Shown: positions 1-8,086 of the stretch, one piece after another
Position numbering within the stretch: position 1 is the stretch's first letter
How the letters are laid out: every line of letters starts with the position of its first letter
Assembly (NCBI RefSeq): GCF_004323185.1
Contig: NZ_NAPS01000003.1
Coordinates: 66,085-100,159 of the forward strand
Reading direction: 5' to 3'
DNA length: 34,075 nucleotides
DNA from: Westiellopsis prolifica IICB1
Lineage (GTDB): Bacteria > Cyanobacteriota > Cyanobacteriia > Cyanobacteriales > Nostocaceae
Program-made: the position numbers and the translations under genes
Notes under the pieces: model-generated
The model's database searches: none
What the model saw: the letters and a program-made list of their open reading frames with translations, nothing else
Told to the model about the DNA's origin: nothing

Positions 1-163
1 CGTAAAACAGTCAATTTTTTTCACCACATTTTGATTCACAACTCTAAATCATTTCATTTTTTAGCTCGTAGTCAACTATAACTTTTTATTATGTATTTTC
101 CCTGAAAGTGTGCTGCATCTCACCAGCGATCATCCTTTCGGGAAAAGTTTGTGATCTACTGAT
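1..163 (+). repeat. Long dispersed repeat, copy 1 (cut by window start)
   Basis: This stretch matches 29245-29407 base for base apart from one visible substitution (actataac versus attataac). It also matches the reverse complement of 33856 onward. All three copies share the end GTGATCTACTGA, after which the flanks diverge. The copy runs off the left edge of the window, so its full length is not visible here. It is AT-rich with no convincing reading frame and is probably an insertion-element end or non-autonomous element. Confidence 0.9.
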
Positions 164-184
164 CCTGGGGCTTGTCTTCTGGCA

Positions 185-424
185 ATGATCCGTGATGAGG
201 CAGAACCTAATATTCAAAACAAGCCAACAACAATAGAAGATGATGAATTTGACCGTTGGTACAGTTCAGCGATTGAGATTGGCTTTTGTCAAAATCTTCC
301 CAAGAATTACTTGCCAACACAAAATGGGAAATTAATGGTCAGAGTCAAAACAGACGATCTACCTGCCAAATATGAGTTGATGTTTTGGCGAGAAGCAAAA
401 GCTCTTATGGAACAGGAAAATTAA
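185..424 (+). CDS. Small hypothetical protein, 79 aa
   Basis: A 79-codon frame with an ATG start directly downstream of the dispersed repeat. The protein is acidic at the N-terminus (IEDDEFDRWY) and has a mixed-charge tail (FWREAKALMEQEN); no signal peptide or membrane segment is seen. I do not recognise the family. The composition looks like real coding sequence, but the ribosome-binding site is weak, and the frame lies between a repeat and a truncated transposase. It may therefore be the tail of a longer broken gene rather than an intact one. Confidence 0.35.
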   Translation: MIRDEAEPNIQNKPTTIEDDEFDRWYSSAIEIGFCQNLPKNYLPTQNGKLMVRVKTDDLPAKYELMFWREAKALMEQEN

Positions 425-479
425 TTTTCGCCGCTTACGTTATAGAATCTTTTGCGAACAGGTAGTCATACAAACGTTT

Positions 480-1112
480 CTACGACGTGGATTCTACATA
501 ACAACGAGAATATGTATCAATTACAGTTGTTAACCAAGGTCTTCCTAGTATTTCTCCTGTTTGGTCTACAACTAAGACATCTACTTTGGTATGGTCGCAT
601 TGCCAAACCTGGTTGCTCCACTCTACTGCTATTTCCAGTCCTTCACGGGTTTTGACAATCAGGCTCGAACCTTTCCATCCAAGCGATCGCACTCGTTGTT
701 TTTGAGCATACTTGTCTATCAGAGGCTGTAACACTCGGTACACAGTCGTCCGGCCTGGATAATCATCCCTACCAAGTTCTTGCGCGAGTACTTTCACTCG
801 CACGAAAACCTGAGCGCGTGTCATCTGGCGTCCGCCTCGGTTCCCCTCATGATATGTTTTGAGAATAAAATCCTGCCAAAACCGACTTATTTTGACTGTT
901 CCATTGTCCGATCGCTTTTGGCGATACAACCCTGCTATACCCTGAGACTGCCACGAGCGCACCAATCTCTGTAAACTCCGGACGCTAATCCCCAACTGCT
1001 GTGCTGCTTGCTGTTGAACTATCCCGTAGCGATCGCTGCCTCGATACCTCATCAACTGTTGAATTACCTCCAGTCGCTGCTGCACCTCGAAAGGCAATTC
1101 CTCCACACTCAC
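480..1112 (-). pseudogene. tnsB: Truncated TnsB transposase of a type V-K CAST / Tn7-like element
   Basis: The 210-residue frame resembles the first third of TnsB from cyanobacterial V-K CRISPR-associated transposons: an N-terminal helix-turn-helix region (QLGISVRSLQRLVRSW), a second DNA-binding region, then the start of the rve-type DDE core with VWQCDHTKVDVL (first catalytic Asp) and LTTVIDTYSRC (second Asp region). Family members run to roughly 580 residues. Similarity stops near residue 205 (about position 498) and is followed by an unrelated tail and a stop, so the last catalytic Glu and the C-terminal domains are gone. No tnsC, tniQ or cas12k is visible in the window. The element-end repeats lie just beyond its N-terminus, as expected for a left end. 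Family assignment is from remembered ShCAST/AcCAST sequences. Confidence 0.85.
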
Positions 1113-1158
1113 TTTCTCTTATGCCTTTTTTACTCCTGTTTGTTGATTTACTATCTTA

Positions 1159-1330
1159 CGACAAATAACGTGGAATTTTCACAACAAAATTTGCGACAAA
1201 TTGCTTTGAATTCTGAAACTATGCCATACTACACCCCAGAAACCTTTACTCCACAAGCATTAGGGTTGATTGTCTGGACGACAAATAACGCCGGATTGAC
1301 GACATTTATCTCCGTACTCGACAGGATAGG
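1159..1330. repeat. CAST left-end remnant with TnsB-type binding repeats
   Basis: Short repeats lie next to the tnsB 5' end: CGACAAATAACG at 1159-1170, CGACAAATTG at 1194-1203, CGACAAATAACG again at 1279-1290, CGACATTTATC at 1300-1310 and CGACAG at 1319. The core TTATTTGTCG (read on minus) matches the TnsB-site motif known from V-K CAST ends. The outer terminus is probably near 1325-1330, but I cannot fix it without the other end. Confidence 0.7.
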
Positions 1331-1475
1331 CTCATCTTAAATTTTCCTCTTTCTACATGAAGTCGCTGGCAGCTTATCACTGTTTCTTTTATTTACTCAC
1401 ATCTGTTAGAAATTCCTAATCCCTTTTTCTCACATACTTTCTCAAAGCGATCGCTTTTCTACTCAATTTTCCACT

Positions 1476-1625
1476 TTTTGATCACTTTCTTGTTAAATCT
1501 AACTAGTTGTTGCTACTTTTAGATCACTTTTAGATCACTTTTCTCTTAAATCTAACTAGTTGTTGCTACTTTTAGATCACTTTTTGATCACTTTTCTTTG
1601 AAATCTAACTACTTGTTGATACTTA
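1476..1625. repeat. 53-bp tandem repeat, about three units
   Basis: The block AAATCTAACTAGTTGTTG recurs at 1495, 1548 and (diverged, ACTACTTG) at 1601, a period of exactly 53 bp each time. Each unit also carries TGATCACTTT or AGATCACTTT. The third unit is the most diverged. It is not CRISPR-like because there is no unique spacer between units. Confidence 0.85.
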
Positions 1626-1836
1626 AGTTTTGTTAACTTTTTACAGTCTCAAATACACTCAAACCTTTACCTAATATACCTTCTAGCCTCTTCAATTCAC
1701 TTTGTTCTCATCTGTTACTGATTTTTAACTTAATTACAATTTTCTTCTTTTTTCTACATTTTCTGTTTACTTTATACACAATTCATATTTACTTTTATTG
1801 CTTTTTACCTCATCTCCACTCTCTTTGCTTAATACC

Positions 1837-1904
1837 TTTTTCTCTCAAACCCTTACTATGCACCTATCCTACCTCTTCACCCTTTTGTTAAGAAAGATCT
1901 GACT
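1837..1904. repeat. ~68-bp dispersed segment (inverted match at 27538-27606)
   Basis: From TTTCTCTCAAACCCTT to AAGAAAGATCTGACTA the sequence matches the reverse complement of 27538-27606 with only a handful of differences. It includes the shared core CTATCCTACCTCTTCACCC. Its right end coincides with the probable start of the group II intron, so it may be the intron's 5' exon flank. Confidence 0.75.
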
Positions 1905-1911
1905 AATGCAT

Positions 1912-4287
1912 AGGGTCACGCCAGCTAGGTAACGAAACTGGTGGGATGCAGACCACGAAAGCTAAACAGGTAGTAATACCCTCCGAAGTCACGGAGTCCG
2001 TTGATAGGCAAGGGAAAGATTTCAAAGGGTTAGCGTTAGCAAACCGTAACCGCTCCGAAATGAGTCACACATGGGTGAAATCCGCACCCTGCGGAACATG
2101 ACTTGACCACACCCATCACCAAAACGGTAGGAGGACGGAATATAAAGGCTATGCGTTATATTCTACTGCCAAAGTTCCTCCCGGAGTAGTAACGGAACCC
2201 CAACAAATCGATTGTCTAGCATATAAAACACGGTAAGCCCCAATTGGTCTTAAGAAAGGTCGATTTCTTAAGTAGCCCGACCGTAAGGAAGGAGCAATCC
2301 CAAGGGGGGTAAAGGAGGATGGAGAAAGCGGACGCCTTTTTGTAATGGAAGGGATGGGGGTTGAAACGACCACTCCACGCTGAAAACGCGGCTGACTTCC
2401 ATCTGGTCTCGGACGGAAATGAATTAATCGAGGATACTGAAGTCACTATGAAAATTAGATTCGACAACGAAAATGGAGTAGAGACGCTTACTTGGGCTGA
2501 CATCAACTGGAAGTTAGCCACACGTAGAGTCAAGAACCTCAGAAGAAGGATTTTCCGTGCAACCCAGTTAGGTAATTGGCGCAAAGTCAAAAGCCTAATG
2601 AAGCTAATGATACGCAGCTTCTCCAACCTACTTGTTGCTATACGTAGGGTAACACAACTTAATCAGGGTAAGAAAACGGCAGGTGTTGACGGCTTCACTG
2701 CTATCACTCCAACTGAAAGAATCAAATTGATTCAATTGGTTAGGGAATTTAAACCGAGGGATATATCACCCGCTTTGCGCGTATATATACCCAAGACAAA
2801 AGGCAAGTTAAGACCGCTCTCAATTCCAACTGTAGTAGACAGAATAAAACAAGCCATAATTCTCAATGCTTGGGAACCGTACTTTGAAACCTCATTCGAG
2901 GAACACTCGTACGGTTTTCGACCAGGTAGAAGTACTCACGACGCAATCGAACAAGTATTCACTAGATTTGCGGCTGGTAACGATTTATGGATACTAGACG
3001 CAGATGTCAAAGGTGCTTTCGACAACATTGATCACAAATTCATTGATGAAAAAGTGAAGATGTTGCCCGGTATCGATTATGTCAGAGGATGGCTCAAAGC
3101 TGGATACGTAGAATACGGTAAACTCAATCAGACTAAAGCCGGAGCGCCACAAGGCGGCATTATCTCACCACTGTTAGCCAACATAGCGCTAGACGGTATA
3201 GGGAGATATATATGCGGTTTAACAGTCAAAAAGAGATATACGTATACTCACAAAAATGGGAAATTCTATACTAGCATTAAATACGTATGTCCCTATGGAT
3301 TTATACGGTTTGCTGATGATTTCCTAATCACAGCCTCTAACGCACAACTCATCGGCGAAATTCTCTCACACGTAAAAACGTTACTTCAAATCAGGGGTTT
3401 AGAACTTAACCTAGAAAAAACCAAGTTCGTTCATATTGAACAAGGGTTTGATTATCTAGGCTTTCATGTACGGCAATACAATGGCAAAACCATAATAAAG
3501 CCAGAAAAACAAAAAGTTCTAAACAAACTCACCGAGATTAGAGCCTGGCTCAAGAAGAATCTCAACGCATCACAACAGGCGGTTATAAACTACCTCAATC
3601 CGATTATCAGAGGTTTCGCCAACTACTACAGAACCGTTTGCTCAAAACAAGTCCTCTGCTACTTTGATAGCGAAATATGGACAGCGTTATATAGATGGGT
3701 AAAAAGACGACACCCTAACAAAGGTAGAAAATGGATTGCCAAACGTTATTTTAACGTACAGGGCAAAGCCGCCTACCTTACCAAGTGGGACTTTATTGCC
3801 CAAATATCAGACCGTAGAGGTAAGCAAAAGACCATAAGTCTTTTCAAAGCCTCTTCTACTCCAATTATTCGACACATTAAAGTCGCAGGCGCAAATTCAC
3901 CTGACGACCCCACACTGCGAAAGTACTGGGCAGACAGAGCCACTAAATTCGGTAAAACCCGATTTGCCAACAATAGTTTCTACCTCAAAGTGGCTGAAAA
4001 ACAAGGACATCTTTGTCCAGTATGTGGTGAGTCTATTTACAATGCTGAACCACTGCATCTACATCATAAAATCCCTGTGCATAATGGCGGTGATGACTCT
4101 CTAAATAATTTAGTTTGGCTACACCAAGCCTGCCACCACACCGTACATAGCAACAAATCCAGCAAACAGAAGCTTTCTTCAACGCCCAACGACTGGGAAG
4201 TTACTGAGGCTTGAGCGGCTTGATTGGTAACAGTCACGAGCCGTTCTTAGGGGACTGCGGGGTGGCGACACCCCAATGTTACCCGAC
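1912..4287 (+). mobile_element. Group II intron with maturase ORF
   Basis: The region upstream of the ORF is rich in short paired segments and GNRA-like loops typical of group II domain I-III RNA. Directly after the ORF, a domain V-like hairpin is visible at about 4211-4246 (GAGCGGCTTGA paired with ACGAGCCGTTC, with a two-base bulge). A domain VI-like stem follows (GGGGTGGCGACACCCC) and the 3' end is CCCGAC at 4287. The 3' exon is the antisense strand of a transposase gene. The 5' boundary is inferred from where the dispersed segment stops and may be off by tens of bases. Confidence 0.75.
2448..4214 (+). CDS. ltrA: Group II intron reverse transcriptase/maturase with HNH endonuclease
   Basis: Multifunctional intron-encoded protein that copies the intron RNA, assists splicing and nicks the target. 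The order of domains is: N-terminal RT0 region (WADINWKLATRRVKNL), RT core with GKKTAGVDGF, the GFRPGRSTHDAI motif, APQGGIISPLLANI and the polymerase box IRFADDFLI (FADD in place of the usual YADD). A maturase X domain follows (NPIIRGFANYYR), then a C-terminal HNH domain with CPVCG, HLHHKIP and HQACH. The frame is open from an upstream ATG at 2361 (617 aa). I prefer the Met at 2448 because the residues before it do not resemble the family N-terminus. The protein appears intact. Confidence 0.92.
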   Translation: MKIRFDNENGVETLTWADINWKLATRRVKNLRRRIFRATQLGNWRKVKSLMKLMIRSFSNLLVAIRRVTQLNQGKKTAGVDGFTAITPTERIKLIQLVREFKPRDISPALRVYIPKTKGKLRPLSIPTVVDRIKQAIILNAWEPYFETSFEEHSYGFRPGRSTHDAIEQVFTRFAAGNDLWILDADVKGAFDNIDHKFIDEKVKMLPGIDYVRGWLKAGYVEYGKLNQTKAGAPQGGIISPLLANIALDGIGRYICGLTVKKRYTYTHKNGKFYTSIKYVCPYGFIRFADDFLITASNAQLIGEILSHVKTLLQIRGLELNLEKTKFVHIEQGFDYLGFHVRQYNGKTIIKPEKQKVLNKLTEIRAWLKKNLNASQQAVINYLNPIIRGFANYYRTVCSKQVLCYFDSEIWTALYRWVKRRHPNKGRKWIAKRYFNVQGKAAYLTKWDFIAQISDRRGKQKTISLFKASSTPIIRHIKVAGANSPDDPTLRKYWADRATKFGKTRFANNSFYLKVAEKQGHLCPVCGESIYNAEPLHLHHKIPVHNGGDDSLNNLVWLHQACHHTVHSNKSSKQKLSSTPNDWEVTEA

Positions 4288-4508
4288 CAATCACCAGCAA
4301 TATGGAAGTAAGTGCGATATTCTCGCCAATACTGTAAGCAGATCAAAACTTGGTCTTCTAAATCTAGCTTGGGAGGGCAACCACGCGTTTGTTTGGTTTG
4401 CGTAGTATCTCCCATGACTTTGACCATCTGAGCAAATGTCAGCCTTTGCACTCCCACCAGACGTTTGAACTCTCGATTTGATAGTTTTTTTGTTTGCTCG
4501 TATCGCAT
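4288..4508 (-). pseudogene. N-terminal fragment of an IS5-type transposase, cut by the group II intron
   Basis: Starting at 4508 the frame reads MRYEQTKKLSNREFKRLVG and continues through a helix-turn-helix with PPKLDLEDQVLICLQYWREY, the usual start of a widespread cyanobacterial IS5-superfamily transposase. After about 74 residues (AGDW) it runs into the intron 3' end at 4287. The catalytic domain is missing. The expected second half was not found on the other side of the intron, so the gene is not merely split. The remainder has been deleted or lies elsewhere. Confidence 0.8.
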
Positions 4509-4720
4509 AAGTGAGTTTAATCAAGCTAAAAATTCCCTATCTTACCATAAAATAATTCTGCAAGAGATCTACTTATTATCGAGTCACTAGTCAACGATAA
4601 AATAAGGGTTTCAGCTTCTAAAAATGCTTGTATTACTCATGTAATATCTCTTAACCCGGTTTTCTGCGCGAATGCTACTCATACCCCTTTGAGTATTTTA
4701 GCTGATTGACAAAAGGCGCT

Positions 4721-6082
4721 TTATTCTAACCTCTCACGGATGGTTGTTCTGGTGCTAAAGCGCCAAGTCAAGATTATTGCAGCGAGGGCTAAACCAATAG
4801 CCAATCCCCACCAAAGACCAATAGCTCCATAGCCCGACGTGATTCCAAAAGTATAACCAGTAAATAAGCCAACACACCAATAAGCAAAAATTCCAATTAA
4901 CATAGGGATTCGAGTGTCTTTGAGTCCGCGTAATGCTCCCGCCGCAGTAACTTGCACACCGTCAACTATTTGAAAAATCGCTGCCACTCCCAGCAATTTC
5001 ACTGCCAGGGCAACCACCTGTGCATTGTTCTGGTCGTTAATGTCAATGTAAAGAGAAATAATCGACTTTGGCACTAACCAAAATGCAATGGCTGCTACAG
5101 CCATAGATAAAGCTGCAATGGCAATGCCTACATATCCAGCCAGACGAGTGCCAGCTAGGTCATTTTGTCCGGCTAACTGCCCAACACGAACTGTTGTCGC
5201 AATAGAAACACCCAGCGCAATCTGGAACGACATAGAAATTGTTTGTAAAACAATTTGATGAGCAGCAAGGGCATTTATTCCTAATTGCCCGATCAAGAAA
5301 GTGGCGACAGTGAACAGTCCTACTTCTACTGCAATCAGTCCGCCGATGGGCAGCCCAACCTGAAAAATCTCGCCAATGATATGGCGATGTTCTAAGGTAA
5401 AAGCTTTGTAAAATGAGGGTTGAAAAATACCATATACTGCAAATTGAGGTTGATTACATACATAAACTGTCAAAGCAACAAACATACTCCAAAGTGAGAA
5501 TGTGCTTGCCCAACCGATACCAGCTAAACCCATTACTGGAAAACCCAGCTTGCCAAACATCAGCACATAGTTAGCAGCGATGTTGAGCAAAGTACCCAAA
5601 ACTACAGTCACCATCACTAATTGCGGTTGCAACAGAGCAGAAAGAAAACTTTTAAGTACCGCAAAGCCTAAAGCAGGAATGAAACCCAGTGCGATCGCTC
5701 TCAAATAAGTCTGTGCTAATGCTGCTGTGTTAGCATCCTGCCCTAGTAACAGGAGTACAGTACCTCCATTGCAAAACAGTAAAGTAATCGGTATTGCTAG
5801 TATCAGACATATCCCTAGTCCCAGCCGTACAATTGTCCCGACTTTCTCTTGATTTCCAGCTCCGTGTGCTTGGGCAGCTAAGGGACTAACAGCAGAAACA
5901 ATACCAGTAAAGAGCAGCAGACAAAAGCCAAAGATACTAGCTCCTAAACCTCCAGATGCAATGGTCTGACTTCCTAGCCAACCCATCATTACCGTATCCA
6001 CAAAACCAGTCGCTCCCTGAGCCAGTTGTGCTGAGGAGAGAGGTATGGCTAACAAGAGACATTTCTTTATTTCAGAAAACAT
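4721..6082 (-). CDS. MATE-family multidrug/metabolite exporter
   Basis: A 453-residue polytopic protein starting MFSEIKKCLLLAIPL, with about twelve hydrophobic segments in two similar halves. Typical NorM-type features are visible: SSAQLAQGATGFVDTVMMG in helix 1, SPLAAQAHGAGN after helix 2 and the second-half counterpart GVSIATTVRVGQLAGQND. These proteins export cationic or amphipathic small molecules in exchange for Na+ or H+. The open frame continues upstream to 6175, but those codons lie in an IS630 element, so I take the ATG at 6080-6082. As the last gene on the minus strand of the biosynthetic cluster it is a good candidate for product export (inference). The IS abuts its start codon, so native expression is doubtful unless the IS supplies a promoter. 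Confidence 0.88.
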   Translation of the reverse strand: MFSEIKKCLLLAIPLSSAQLAQGATGFVDTVMMGWLGSQTIASGGLGASIFGFCLLLFTGIVSAVSPLAAQAHGAGNQEKVGTIVRLGLGICLILAIPITLLFCNGGTVLLLLGQDANTAALAQTYLRAIALGFIPALGFAVLKSFLSALLQPQLVMVTVVLGTLLNIAANYVLMFGKLGFPVMGLAGIGWASTFSLWSMFVALTVYVCNQPQFAVYGIFQPSFYKAFTLEHRHIIGEIFQVGLPIGGLIAVEVGLFTVATFLIGQLGINALAAHQIVLQTISMSFQIALGVSIATTVRVGQLAGQNDLAGTRLAGYVGIAIAALSMAVAAIAFWLVPKSIISLYIDINDQNNAQVVALAVKLLGVAAIFQIVDGVQVTAAGALRGLKDTRIPMLIGIFAYWCVGLFTGYTFGITSGYGAIGLWWGLAIGLALAAIILTWRFSTRTTIRERLE

Positions 6083-6083
6083 A

Positions 6084-7171
6084 ATAAGTAGCCAGACAGA
6101 ATTAATTACAAAAATGAGTACAAAGTATGTCAGGCTAAAAGAGATGCATTCTTCATAACTAATAATGATACTCATTCGGTCAATAGATCCACTTTCAGCT
6201 AAATTATTAGAACGAATTTATCGACAAAGCCGATATCATGATGTGCGTCAAAGAGCGCATTGCTTAATATTAGCTTCGCAAGGAACAAAAGTAGAACAAC
6301 TTATAGAGATTTTTCAAGTAAGTAGCAAGACAATTTATAACTGGTTAAATAGATGGGAATCATCGGGGATGGTGGGATTATATAACAAACCTGGGCGGGG
6401 CTGTAAACCCACATTTAGCTTTGCTCAAAAAGAACAAATTAAAGAGTGGACTAAACAATCACCAAGGCAACTAAAACAGGTCAAACAAAAAATTCAGGAA
6501 TCATGGGGAATAAATACAAGTACAAAAACAATTCAAAGAATACTAAAAATGCTCTCGATGAGTTGGCATCGTATGCGTAGAGGGGTTGGAGGAGAGCCTC
6601 CAACCCAGGAATATCAAGATAAAAAGGCACAGCTAGAAGAATTAAAGCAATTGGATGCTCAGGGCAAAATTGATTTATATTATTTGGATGAAACGGGATT
6701 TTGCTTGATTCTTTGTGTTCCCTATGGCTGGCAGAATATCGGAGAATATTTAACAATTCCTAGCCGCCGTAGTCGTCGCATAAATGTGCTGGGAATAATG
6801 AACAGAAATAACCATCTGGAAACTTATATTTCATCTCAGAGTATTAATTCTGATGTGGTTATTGCTTGTATTGATACTTTCTTGAGCGCAGTAGACAAGC
6901 CAACAGTGATTGTCACAGATCAAGCTTCTATTCATACCAGCGATGCTATTTTTGACAAGCTTGAAGAGTGGAAACAACGTAACATTACTATCTTTGAGTT
7001 GCCTTCTTACTCTCCTGAATTAAATTTAATTGAAATCTTATGGCGGTTTATCAAGTATGAATGGATTGAGATAGATGCTTACAAAAGTTGGGAAACTTAC
7101 GTTGCATCTGTAGAAAAAATCCTAAAAGAATTTGGAAAAAGTTTTGTAATTAATTTTGTCTAACTACTTAT
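6084..7171 (+). mobile_element. IS630-family insertion sequence, apparently complete
   Basis: Terminal inverted repeats are visible: left ATAAGTAGCCAGACAG then AATTAATTACAAAA, and right (reverse complement) ATAAGTAGTTAGACAA then AATTAATTACAAAA. TA dinucleotides at 6082-6083 and 7172-7173 fit the TA target duplication of the family. At about 1.09 kb it has the normal size. It separates the MATE gene from the P-loop NTPase stub and sits immediately upstream of the MATE start codon. Confidence 0.88.
6165..7163 (+). CDS. IS630-family transposase
   Basis: A 332-residue protein in one uninterrupted frame. The N-terminal helix-turn-helix domains (FQVSSKTIYNWLNRWESSG) are followed by a DDE catalytic core with YYLDETGF (first Asp), VIVTDQASIH (second Asp) and SYSPELNLIEILWRFIK (Glu in place of the third acidic position). 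Length and motif spacing are normal for the family and both inverted repeats are present, so the copy may still be active. Confidence 0.93.
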   Translation: MILIRSIDPLSAKLLERIYRQSRYHDVRQRAHCLILASQGTKVEQLIEIFQVSSKTIYNWLNRWESSGMVGLYNKPGRGCKPTFSFAQKEQIKEWTKQSPRQLKQVKQKIQESWGINTSTKTIQRILKMLSMSWHRMRRGVGGEPPTQEYQDKKAQLEELKQLDAQGKIDLYYLDETGFCLILCVPYGWQNIGEYLTIPSRRSRRINVLGIMNRNNHLETYISSQSINSDVVIACIDTFLSAVDKPTVIVTDQASIHTSDAIFDKLEEWKQRNITIFELPSYSPELNLIEILWRFIKYEWIEIDAYKSWETYVASVEKILKEFGKSFVINFV

Positions 7172-7173
7172 TA

Positions 7174-7228
7174 ATAGACTTGTTTTCCCAGCACCAGGTC
7201 CTCCCGTGAGTACATATTTTTTTACCAT
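7174..7228 (-). pseudogene. Stub of a P-loop NTPase/kinase gene
   Basis: Starting with the ATG at 7228, four bases after the HAD gene's stop, the minus strand encodes MVKKYVLTGGPGAGKTSL. This contains a perfect Walker A motif (GGPGAGKTS) of the kind found at the N-terminus of small AAA/nucleotide-kinase proteins. The frame then meets the IS630 element. Joining the two IS flanks at the TA does not restore a long frame: a stop arises within a few codons, inside the MATE 5' region. The rest of the gene was therefore lost by deletion as well as insertion. The tight spacing suggests it was once co-transcribed with the HAD and MATE genes. Confidence 0.7.
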
Positions 7229-7231
7229 AGT

Positions 7232-7927
7232 TTAGATTAGTGTACTCAGAAGTTGTGGTAGCTCTTTCAATGACTCTAACTGCCATAAATTACTTGATTG
7301 TACATCTGACTGCGTTGCCATCTCCACATGAGAAGTAACATGATAGGGTATATATACGGCACTAGCACCAATCTCTAATATTGGCAGAATGTCAGACCGC
7401 ATTGAGTTACCAACCATCATAAATAATGAAGGTGTAATTCCGTGTTTGTGAACAATCTTTTTATAAGTATGCTTATTCTTTTCATGAACAATTTCAATCA
7501 GAGAGAAAAGTTCTGCTAAACCTGAACTCTCTACCTTATTCATTTGATGCATTAAATCACCTTTACTGATCAGCATCAGAGAATAAGAGTCGATTAATTT
7601 TTCTAAAGTTGGTCTGACATCAGGCAGTAGCTCAATCGGTGCTTCTAGCATCTGCTTACCACAATCAATAATATATTGAATTTGGCTTTGAGGAATCTGT
7701 CCACCTGAAATCTCTAGGGCAGTTTCGATCATAGATAAAGTAAAACCTGTGATTCCGTAACCGAATAGCCGAAGGTTAGACATCTCAATTTTCGACAATT
7801 TTTCATGAACAACTTCCTCATCAGCATAAGGCTTCAACATTTGGTAGAGCAATTGCTGTGTATCCTGAAAAATCATCTCATTGTGCCACAATGTATCGTC
7901 GGCATCAAAAGCTATAATTTCAAACAT
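7232..7927 (-). CDS. HAD-superfamily hydrolase (phosphatase-like)
   Basis: A 231-residue protein with the HAD nucleophile motif FDADDTLWH at residues 6-14, a helical cap after it, motif II around MLISKGD, a Lys-containing region and motif IV GNSMRSDILP. The layout matches YjjG-like nucleotidases and other small-molecule phosphatases of about 230 residues. HAD enzymes are also present in toyocamycin-type clusters (ToyI). Here it probably dephosphorylates the nucleoside 5'-monophosphate or a phosphorylated intermediate (inference). It lies downstream of the Nudix gene with only about 155 bp between, on the same strand and probably in the same operon. The substrate cannot be read from the sequence. 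Confidence 0.85.
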   Translation of the reverse strand: MFEIIAFDADDTLWHNEMIFQDTQQLLYQMLKPYADEEVVHEKLSKIEMSNLRLFGYGITGFTLSMIETALEISGGQIPQSQIQYIIDCGKQMLEAPIELLPDVRPTLEKLIDSYSLMLISKGDLMHQMNKVESSGLAELFSLIEIVHEKNKHTYKKIVHKHGITPSLFMMVGNSMRSDILPILEIGASAVYIPYHVTSHVEMATQSDVQSSNLWQLESLKELPQLLSTLI

Positions 7928-7945
7928 ATCTTTTTTCGTTATCTC

Positions 7946-8086
7946 TCAATCGAATTTTCTAGTAAGTAAGAAATAAGCATACGTTATTTCTTCTTGTTGA
8001 CAAATTATTTGACCTTCCTTATATACCTCTGAACTAAAACCCGTTTTCTCTATTAAGTTTTTAACTTTAAAAAGTGGTAGTTTCAA
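7946..8086 (-). other. Possible 46-codon ORF or gene remnant between Nudix and HAD genes
   Basis: With a TTG start overlapping the Nudix stop (TTGA), the minus strand reads 46 codons containing LIEKTGFSSEVYKEGQII and TYAYFLLTRKF, then TGA. The phrase pattern resembles the C-terminal end of class I SAM-dependent methyltransferases, but the similarity is too short to be sure. It could be the tail of a deleted gene kept by chance, or a small translationally coupled peptide. Confidence 0.35.

Larger units (their letters stand above)
1342..1911. other. AT-rich intergenic stretch without a gene
   Basis: No supported coding region. It is rich in pyrimidine runs on the plus strand and holds the 53-bp tandem repeat (1476-1625) and, at its right edge, a ~68-bp segment repeated in inverted orientation near 27538-27606. 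The group II intron begins just after it. Confidence 0.7.

Noticed and set aside
1476-1625. CRISPR-like array
   Set aside because: Units are directly tandem with no unique spacers, and the whole 53-bp unit is repeated.
6083-6175. N-terminal extension of the MATE protein
   Set aside because: Those codons lie inside the IS630 element; the family-like N-terminus starts at 6082.
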